Shown: positions 1 through 5,495 of the stretch, one piece after another
Layout of the letters: every line of letters starts with the position of its first letter
Numbering within the stretch: position 1 is the stretch's first letter
Source of the DNA: an uncultured Rhodovulum sp.
GTDB taxonomy: Bacteria > Pseudomonadota > Alphaproteobacteria > Rhodobacterales > Rhodobacteraceae
Direction of reading: 5' to 3'
Assembly (NCBI GenBank): GCA_946221765.1
Contig: CAMIMK010000227.1
Location: 1 to 5,495, forward strand
DNA: 5,495 nucleotides
Translations under genes and position numbers: made by a program
Notes under the pieces: model-generated
What the model was told of the DNA's origin: nothing
The model's input: the letters and a program-made list of their open reading frames with translations, nothing else
Database searches by the model: none

Positions 1-338
1 TCATCGCCAGCGCCCGCGGCAGCACCACCGGCGACGGGGCGCATCCGGAGCTCGGGACCGGGCTCGGGCGGCTGCTCGACCGGCTGGTGCGCGAGGCCGG
101 GCTCGCCCGCGCCGTCATCGCCGGGGGCGACACCTCCAGCCTCGGCGCCCGCGCCCTCGGGCTGGCCGCACTGACGGCCGAGACGCCGATCGACCCCGGC
201 GCCGCGCTCCTGCGCGGCCACCGGCCGGACGGCAGCACGCTGGAGATCGTGCTGAAGGGCGGACAGATGGGGCGGCCGGACTTCTTCGTCCGGGTCCGCG
301 ATGGCCACACGGGAACGGGCGGCTCCGCCGCCGCATGA
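1..338 (+). CDS. DUF1537 four-carbon acid sugar kinase, C-terminal end (probable 3-oxo-isoapionate kinase, OiaK-like)
   Basis: Partial gene: the 5' part lies outside the window, leaving 111 residues read from the codon at position 3 to the TGA at 336-338. What remains matches the C-terminal nucleotide-binding domain of the DUF1537 (OtnK/YgbK) kinases, which phosphorylate oxidised four-carbon or branched sugar acids with ATP in the cytoplasm. The diagnostic pieces are the ASARG stretch near the left edge, the glycine-rich AGGDTSS loop at visible residues 40-46, and the KGGQMG..DFF motif at 85-94 close to the C-terminus. The next gene starts 16 bases downstream and encodes an ApnO-family enzyme, which favours 3-oxo-isoapionate as substrate over erythronate or threonate. 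The family call is firm; the substrate is an inference from the neighbour, because the substrate-binding N-terminal domain is not visible. Confidence 0.88.
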   Translation, partial: IASARGSTTGDGAHPELGTGLGRLLDRLVREAGLARAVIAGGDTSSLGARALGLAALTAETPIDPGAALLRGHRPDGSTLEIVLKGGQMGRPDFFVRVRDGHTGTGGSAAA

Positions 339-339
339 C

Positions 340-344
340 GGGAG
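340..344 (+). promoter_or_regulatory. Ribosome binding site of the ApnO-family gene
   Basis: GGGAG begins right after the kinase stop and sits about 10 bases before the ATG at 355, a slightly long but workable spacing. It supports 355 as the start rather than the in-frame ATG at 301. Confidence 0.55.
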
Positions 345-354
345 AACCGGAAGA

Positions 355-1206
355 ATGACCAAGATCGCGCTCCTCGGCGCCGGCGGCAAGATGGGGGTCC
401 GTCTCGCCGGCAACCTGCAGGGTTCCCGCTTCGAGATCGCCCCGGTCGAGCCGGCCGAGGCCGGCCGCGCCCGGCTCAAGGCCGCCACCGGCCTCGACTG
501 CCTCGAGGAGGGCCAGGCCCTCAGCCGCGCCGATGTCGTGCTGCTCGCGGTCCCGGACCGGCTGATCGGCGTGGTCGCCCACCAGATCGTGCCGAAGCTC
601 GACCCCGGCACCGCGGTGATCGTCCTCGATGCCGCCGCCCCGCATGCCGGCGAGATGCCCGCGCGGGCCGATGTCACCTATTTCGTGACCCACCCCTGCC
701 ACCCGCCGATCTACAACGACGAGACCGAACCGGCCGCCAAGGCCGACTATTTCGGGGGCATCGCCGCCAAGCAGCATATCGTCTGCGCGCTGATGCAGGG
801 GCCGGAGGAGCATTACGCCCTTTGCGAGGAGGTCGCGCGCCAGATCTACAGGCCGGTGATGCGCGCGCATCGCGTGACCGTCGAGCAGATGGCGATCCTG
901 GAGCCGGCGCTGTCCGAGACGGTCGGCGCCACCTTCGCGCTGGCGCTGCGCGAGGCGACCGACGAGGCGGTGCGGCGCGGGGTGCCCGAGCAGGCCGCGC
1001 ATGACTTCATCCTCGGCCATCTGACGATCGAGCTTGCCATCGCCTTCGGCATCTTCCCCGAGGGCCGTTTCTCGGACGGCGCGCTGCATGCGATCGCCCA
1101 GGCCCGCCCGCAGATCTTCCGGGACGGCTGGCTCGACCGGGTCTTCGCCCCGGAAGCCGTGCTGCAGTCGGTCAAGGATATCTGCCACCCCGAAGACGTC
1201 GCCTGA
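355..1206 (+). CDS. apnO: D-apionate oxidoisomerase family protein (NAD-dependent; phosphogluconate dehydrogenase C-terminal domain protein)
   Basis: Complete gene of 283 residues, a usual length for the family. Residues 1-100 form an NAD(P)-binding Rossmann domain with the loop GAGGKMG at 8-14 right after the first strand. From about residue 108 the protein follows the family often named 'phosphogluconate dehydrogenase C-terminal domain-containing', with the signatures FVTHPCHPP at 110-118, AKQHIVCALMQGPEEHY around 138-154 and RAHRVTVEQMAILEPALSE at 170-188. Characterised ApnO members oxidise and rearrange D-apionate to 3-oxo-isoapionate using NAD+. The ATG at 355 is chosen because the Rossmann strand begins at once and GGGAG lies at 340-344, about 10 bases upstream; an in-frame ATG at 301 would overlap the kinase gene. 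It is probably the last gene of the kinase operon, since a hairpin and a tRNA gene follow. ApnO activity is inferred from family resemblance and the adjacent DUF1537 kinase; another sugar-acid substrate is possible. Confidence 0.8.
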   Translation: MTKIALLGAGGKMGVRLAGNLQGSRFEIAPVEPAEAGRARLKAATGLDCLEEGQALSRADVVLLAVPDRLIGVVAHQIVPKLDPGTAVIVLDAAAPHAGEMPARADVTYFVTHPCHPPIYNDETEPAAKADYFGGIAAKQHIVCALMQGPEEHYALCEEVARQIYRPVMRAHRVTVEQMAILEPALSETVGATFALALREATDEAVRRGVPEQAAHDFILGHLTIELAIAFGIFPEGRFSDGALHAIAQARPQIFRDGWLDRVFAPEAVLQSVKDICHPEDVA

Positions 1207-1255
1207 CGCGGCAGAACCTGCGTCCCGCGCCCGTTGCAGGCCTCCCGCAGCCGGT

Positions 1256-1278
1256 GGCGCCCCTGGCGCGGGGCCGCC
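1256..1278 (+). terminator. GC-rich hairpin after the ApnO-family gene, possible terminator
   Basis: GGCG-CCCC at 1256-1263 can pair with GGGG at 1270-1273 and CGCC at 1275-1278, with a 6-base loop and one bulged C. A second hairpin, GCCGG/CCGGC at 1276-1289, competes for part of it. No T-run follows, so this is at best a weak or factor-assisted terminator. It stands about 50 bases past the stop and ahead of the tRNA promoter, which is where a terminator would be expected. Confidence 0.3.
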
Positions 1279-1312
1279 GGCGATCCGGCGCGCGCGGAGT
1301 CCGTCCCCGCCC

Positions 1313-1341
1313 TTGCCCCCTGCCGGACATGCCGCTATGTG
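1313..1341 (+). promoter_or_regulatory. Predicted housekeeping-sigma promoter of tRNA-Val
   Basis: TTGCCC at 1313-1318 and TATGTG at 1336-1341 are separated by exactly 17 bases, a good match to a sigma-70 promoter. Initiation about 7 bases past the -10 would fall near 1348, just before the mature tRNA 5' end at 1351. The short stretch between the -10 and the start is GC-rich (GGCGGCACC), as in stable-RNA promoters under stringent control. The promoter is predicted from spacing and sequence only. Confidence 0.55.
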
Positions 1342-1350
1342 GGCGGCACC

Positions 1351-1426
1351 GGGTGATTAGCTCAGTTGGTAGAGCGTCTCGTTTACACCGAGAATGTCGG
1401 CGGTTCGAGTCCGTCATCACCCACCA
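1351..1426 (+). tRNA. tRNA-Val, anticodon UAC, with encoded CCA
   Basis: All four arms fold. The acceptor stem GGGTGAT (1351-1357) pairs fully with ATCACCC (1416-1422). The D arm is GCTC/GAGC (1360-1363 with 1372-1375). The anticodon stem TCTCG/CGAGA (1377-1381 with 1389-1393) encloses the loop TTTACAC, which puts anticodon TAC at 1384-1386. The T arm is GGCGG/CCGTC (1399-1403 with 1411-1415, one G-U) around TTCGAGT. Discriminator A1423 is followed by an encoded CCA at 1424-1426. Anticodon UAC reads GUA and, by wobble, other valine codons. The gene stands alone, between the ApnO-family gene and the converging folD gene. Confidence 0.97.
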
Positions 1427-1441
1427 AGATCAAGCACTTGC

Positions 1442-1488
1442 GGGTGACCAGCGATCGTGGCGCCGACCGCCGTCGGGGCCTGTCACCC
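1442..1488. terminator. Nested inverted repeat between the converging tRNA-Val and folD genes, possible two-way terminator
   Basis: GGGTGAC at 1442-1448 is the perfect complement of GTCACCC at 1482-1488. Inside lies a second stem, CCGAC/GTCGG (1463-1467 with 1472-1476), with a CGCC loop and two further pairs (1460-1461 with 1478-1479) beyond one mismatch. The element lies 15 bases after the tRNA CCA and 40 bases after the folD stop, so it could end both transcripts. There is no T-run on either strand, which keeps confidence low. The rest of the 102-base gap holds no gene that I can see. Confidence 0.35.
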
Positions 1489-1528
1489 TCCGCCGGAAGC
1501 ACGGGCCCATGCGGGACCGGAGGCCGTC

Positions 1529-2419
1529 TCAGACGCTCAGGCCCTCGGGTTCCGGCAGGCCATGGATGCGGCAGGCGGCGGTCAGGGTGTTGGCGAGCAG
1601 GCAGGCGATTGTCATCGGGCCGACACCGCCGGGAACCGGGGTGATGGCGCCGGCGACCGCGCGGGCCGAGGCGAAGTCGACGTCGCCGGCCAGCCGGGTG
1701 CTGCCATCGGCGGCCGTGACGCGGTTGATGCCGACATCGATGACCGTTGCCCCCGGCTTCAGCCAGTCGCCCGTCACCATGCCGGGACGTCCCACCGCGG
1801 CGACGAGGATGTCGGCCCGGCGGGTAAGGGCGGGCAGGTCGCGGGTGCGGGAATGGGCGATCGTCACCGTCGCGCTCTCGCGCAGCAGGAGCTGGGCCAT
1901 CGGCTTGCCGACGATGTTCGACCGGCCGATCACCACCGCCTCGGCCCCGGCGAGACTGCCGAGGCGGTCGCGGAGCAGCATCAGGCAGCCGAGCGGCGTG
2001 CAGGGCACCATCGCCGTCTGGCCGGTGGCGAGGCGGCCGGCATTCGAGACATGGAAGCCGTCCACGTCCTTGGCGGGGGCGATGGCGTTGATGACCCGGG
2101 CCTCGTCCATCTGCGGCGGCAGCGGCAGCTGCACCAGGATGCCGTGAACGGCCGGATCGGCGTTCAGCCGGGCGACGAGGGCGAGGAGATCGGCCTCGGG
2201 CGTGTCGGCGGGCAGGCGATGCTCGAAGGAGACCATTCCCGCCTCCCGGGTCTGCCGGCCCTTGTTGCGCACATAGACCTGACTGGCGGGATCCTCGCCG
2301 ACGAGGACGACCGCGAGGCCGGGCGTCACGCCGGAAGCCGCCAGCCGGGCGACATCCGCGGCCACCCGCGCGCGGATGCCTGCCGCAAAGGCCTTGCCGT
2401 CGATGATTTCCGCGCTCAC
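1529..2419 (-). CDS. folD: Bifunctional methylenetetrahydrofolate dehydrogenase / methenyltetrahydrofolate cyclohydrolase FolD
   Basis: A 296-residue protein of normal FolD length. It converts 5,10-methylene-THF to 5,10-methenyl-THF with NADP+ and hydrolyses that to 10-formyl-THF, supplying one-carbon units for purines and formyl-Met-tRNA in the cytoplasm. Visible motifs are SQVYV..K with Tyr49 and the catalytic Lys53, GILVQLPLP at 93-101, KDVDGFH at 117-123, the nucleotide-binding GRSNIVGKP at 165-173 and PGGVGPMT at 263-270. The start is the GTG at 2419-2417: GGGAG stands 7 bases upstream and the next residues (SAEIIDGK) match the usual FolD N-terminus. This GTG overlaps the chorismate mutase stop as GTGA, so the two genes are almost certainly cotranscribed and translationally coupled. 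All expected catalytic residues are present. Confidence 0.97.
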   Translation of the reverse strand: MSAEIIDGKAFAAGIRARVAADVARLAASGVTPGLAVVLVGEDPASQVYVRNKGRQTREAGMVSFEHRLPADTPEADLLALVARLNADPAVHGILVQLPLPPQMDEARVINAIAPAKDVDGFHVSNAGRLATGQTAMVPCTPLGCLMLLRDRLGSLAGAEAVVIGRSNIVGKPMAQLLLRESATVTIAHSRTRDLPALTRRADILVAAVGRPGMVTGDWLKPGATVIDVGINRVTAADGSTRLAGDVDFASARAVAGAITPVPGGVGPMTIACLLANTLTAACRIHGLPEPEGLSV

Positions 2420-2745
2420 CTGTCGTCTCCCTTGCCCAGCACCGCTGCTTCGCGGTCGATCGACCAGTCGATGAGATGCCGCCACAGCGCCTCGACGAGC
2501 GCGGCATCGAGGCCCTCCGCCACGGCCGTGGCGCGGACATTGTCGACGACCTCCTCGACCCGCGTGTCGATGCGCGCCGGCAGGCCGGTGGCCGTCTTGA
2601 TCGCGATGGCCCGGTCGATGCAGTCGGCCCGCCTGCGCAGCAGCGCGACGAGGGCGCGGTCGATCCCGTCGATGTCGGCACGGACGCCTGCCATGGGGTC
2701 CTGCCCCTGCGGAACGGCGGTGCGGGAAGCGATGTCTCTGGTCAT
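2416..2745 (-). CDS. Chorismate mutase, small AroQ-class all-helical type
   Basis: A 109-residue protein that would rearrange chorismate to prephenate for phenylalanine and tyrosine synthesis. The three-helix AroQ pattern is visible from residue 19: MAGVRADIDGIDRALVALL, then RRADCIDRAIAIK, then a C-terminal helix ending WRHLIDWSIDREA. Aligned by eye with the E. coli domain, Arg22, Arg39, Lys50, Arg62 and Ser95 fall on active-site positions; Glu99 replaces the E. coli Gln88. The C-terminal helix also resembles PchB, an isochorismate-pyruvate lyase, but no siderophore genes are nearby. The ATG at 2745 is chosen because relatives carry a short leader before the MAxVRA segment, yet it lacks a clear ribosome site. 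The ATG at 2694 (92 residues), with AGGA 4 bases upstream, is the alternative. The gene overlaps folD by four bases (GTGA). Family confidence is high; the start is uncertain. Confidence 0.87.
   Translation of the reverse strand: MTRDIASRTAVPQGQDPMAGVRADIDGIDRALVALLRRRADCIDRAIAIKTATGLPARIDTRVEEVVDNVRATAVAEGLDAALVEALWRHLIDWSIDREAAVLGKGDDR
2427..2431 (-). promoter_or_regulatory. Ribosome binding site deciding the GTG start of folD
   Basis: On the minus strand AAGGGAG lies inside the last codons of the chorismate mutase gene, with its GGGAG core 7 bases before the folD GTG. Good spacing supports this GTG over any start further upstream in the same open frame. Confidence 0.7.
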
Positions 2746-2751
2746 GGCGAC

Positions 2752-2780
2752 CGCATAGCCGGGCCGTTCGCGACCCGCAA
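2752..2780 (-). promoter_or_regulatory. Possible promoter of the chorismate mutase-folD operon
   Basis: On the minus strand TTGCGG (2780-2775) and TATGCG (2757-2752) are 17 bases apart. Initiation would fall near 2745, on the first ATG candidate itself, giving either a leaderless message or a 5' leader for the internal ATG at 2694. The boxes match only partly, so this is tentative; the terminator between ftsH and this gene makes some promoter here likely. Confidence 0.3.
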
Positions 2781-2838
2781 GAACAGGGACGACCGGCGCG
2801 CGGACGAAACCGTCCTGCGCGATGACCGGAGCGGAAAC

Positions 2839-2871
2839 GACAGGGGCCCCGCCGCATGGCGAGGCCCCGTC
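2839..2871 (-). terminator. Hairpin terminator downstream of ftsH
   Basis: A strong stem begins 22 bases past the ftsH stop. GAC/GTC (2839-2841 with 2869-2871), GGGGCC/GGCCCC (2843-2848 with 2863-2868) and CGCC/GGCG (2850-2853 with 2858-2861) pair around a 4-base loop, with one bulged A and one C-A mismatch. On the minus strand it is followed by GTTTCC, only a short T-run, so termination may be partial and allow some read-through into the chorismate mutase gene. Confidence 0.55.
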
Positions 2872-2893
2872 AGACATGCCTTGTGACGCGTCG

Positions 2894-4813
<1,920 letters not shown>

Positions 4814-4820
4814 GTGTTGG

Positions 4821-4826
4821 CCTCCC
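4821..4826 (-). promoter_or_regulatory. Strong ribosome binding site deciding the TTG start of ftsH
   Basis: On the minus strand GGGAGG sits 7 bases before the TTG at 4813-4811, near-ideal spacing. The next in-frame ATG lies inside the first membrane segment, so the rare start codon is the credible one. Confidence 0.85.
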
Positions 4827-4870
4827 TTGCGGCCGAACGGATTGTCACGCCGGCCCGCGTGTCATCCGCC

Positions 4871-4898
4871 AACATAAGCACTGGCGAGCCGGATTCAA
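4871..4898 (-). promoter_or_regulatory. Predicted ftsH promoter
   Basis: In the 95-base gap between tilS and ftsH, minus strand, TTGAAT (4898-4893) and TATGTT (4876-4871) are separated by 16 bases. This is a fair sigma-70 match and would give a 5' leader of about 50 bases. ftsH is a heat-shock gene in E. coli, but I see only a loose resemblance to a heat-shock sigma promoter here (GTTGAA in place of CTTGAA), so that link is not claimed. Confidence 0.5.
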
Positions 4899-4908
4899 CG
4901 CAATAACG

Positions 4909-5495
4909 TCATGGTGGTGGATGGTCGGCGCCGTTTCCCCACGGCGGCGTGAGCGGGGCGATGCGCCGGGCCCCGAGCGGCCGTCCGAGGCCGGGCAGCA
5001 GCGAGGCGACGACCCGGTCGCCCTCCCGGAGGACCGGCGTGGTGACAAGGGTTTCGCGGGCAATCCCGAGGCGGCGCCAGTCCGGGGCCTGCGCGAGGCC
5101 CCCGGGTCCGAGCGCCCCGAGCGTCAGGCCCTCGGGCACCGGGGGCTCGATGGCCCAGCGATCATCCCAGCCGTGATGTCCCGGCCCGACCGCGGGCCCG
5201 ACCCGCGCCGGCTCCCGGCGGACGGCAATGCCGCCCCGGACCGGCCGCAGCACGCAGCCGTGCAGGGTCAGGCCCTGGAAGGGCCGCCCCGCCGGGTCCA
5301 GGAGCGCATCGGCCTCGAGAACCCGGGCGAGGCGCGGGCGATAGCGGCTCCCCGCCACCCAGGCGAGCGTCCCGGACAGCAGGCGCAGCCGCAGTTCCTC
5401 CGGCGCCGGGCGCAGTTCGCCCGGATCGAGCAGCACCTCGCCGAAGGGCTGCGGCCGCGCGGCACGGGCCGCGAGCGCCGCGGTGGCGGCTTCCA
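4909..5495 (-). CDS. tilS: tRNA(Ile)-lysidine synthase TilS, C-terminal part
   Basis: Partial gene: the frame is open to the right edge and ends at TGA (4911-4909), giving 194 visible residues. TilS attaches lysidine to C34 of the CAU-anticodon tRNA-Ile so that it reads AUA and is charged with isoleucine. The ATP-pyrophosphatase domain with its SGGxDS loop lies outside the window. What is seen is the alphaproteobacterial C-terminal region: a helical stretch with LLDPGEL and RYRPRL, then F.G.TLHGCVL...GGIAVRREPA, a WDDRW segment, LGPGGL, and DWRRLGIARETLVTTPVLREGD. This region is poorly conserved, so the call rests on pattern resemblance plus position: tilS directly upstream of ftsH is the common order in alphaproteobacteria. 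GTG at 5436 is an internal codon, not a start. Confidence 0.85.
   Translation of the reverse strand, partial: EAATAALAARAARPQPFGEVLLDPGELRPAPEELRLRLLSGTLAWVAGSRYRPRLARVLEADALLDPAGRPFQGLTLHGCVLRPVRGGIAVRREPARVGPAVGPGHHGWDDRWAIEPPVPEGLTLGALGPGGLAQAPDWRRLGIARETLVTTPVLREGDRVVASLLPGLGRPLGARRIAPLTPPWGNGADHPPP

Noticed and set aside
301..354. Upstream in-frame ATG at 301 for the ApnO-family gene
   Set aside because: It would add 18 Arg/Pro-rich residues before the Rossmann strand and overlap the kinase gene by 38 bases; 355 has a ribosome site and the expected N-terminus.
115..1188. A 357-codon minus-strand frame opposite the kinase end and the ApnO-family gene
   Set aside because: The product is Arg/Gly/Ala-rich without motifs, and the plus strand carries two recognisable families over the same bases.
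1351..1426. tRNA-Val as an integration site with the catabolic genes as an island
   Set aside because: Integrations normally sit at the tRNA 3' side. That side faces housekeeping folD, the catabolic genes are on the 5' side, and no integrase or direct repeat of the tRNA 3' end is visible.
1254..2147. A 297-codon plus-strand frame running through the tRNA gene
   Set aside because: It crosses a perfect tRNA and the antisense of folD; the product has no recognisable feature.
1457..2758. A 433-codon plus-strand frame opposite folD and chorismate mutase
   Set aside because: Low-complexity shadow; the opposite strand gives two well-conserved enzymes and the frame has no ribosome site or domain.

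Overview
The window is a GC-rich bacterial chromosome segment, almost certainly from an alphaproteobacterium. The FtsH N-terminus, the tilS-ftsH order and the small AroQ-type chorismate mutase all point to Rhodobacterales or close relatives; the genus cannot be fixed from this stretch. Coding density is high and no mobile element, CRISPR array or phage-like gene is visible. Most of the window is housekeeping, and the accessory part is a catabolic operon end at the left edge.

Left part, plus strand (1-1206): the C-terminal end of a DUF1537-family sugar-acid kinase is followed 16 bases later by a complete gene for a protein of the D-apionate oxidoisomerase (ApnO) family. This pairing fits the D-apionate breakdown route, in which ApnO makes 3-oxo-isoapionate, a DUF1537 kinase (OiaK) phosphorylates it, and a RuBisCO-like protein (OiaX) splits the product to glycolate and 3-phosphoglycerate. 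The RuBisCO-like gene is not in the window, so the pathway is inferred. The operon is followed by a GC-rich gap with hairpins and then a tRNA-Val(UAC) gene (1351-1426) with a recognisable promoter.

Right part, minus strand (5495 down to 1529): the C-terminal third or so of TilS (tRNA-Ile lysidine synthase), then the complete membrane AAA+ protease gene ftsH with a TTG start, then a hairpin terminator, then a small chorismate mutase gene and folD. The last two overlap by the four bases GTGA and are probably translated in a coupled way. folD converges on the tRNA gene, and the 102-base gap between them holds a nested inverted repeat whose arms resemble the tRNA acceptor stem.

I see no clear undescribed system here. 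The points most worth a second look are the kinase-ApnO pair, the run of nine G inside ftsH, the Glu at the position of the Gln catalytic residue of E. coli chorismate mutase, the uncertain start of that gene, and the tRNA-acceptor-like repeat.
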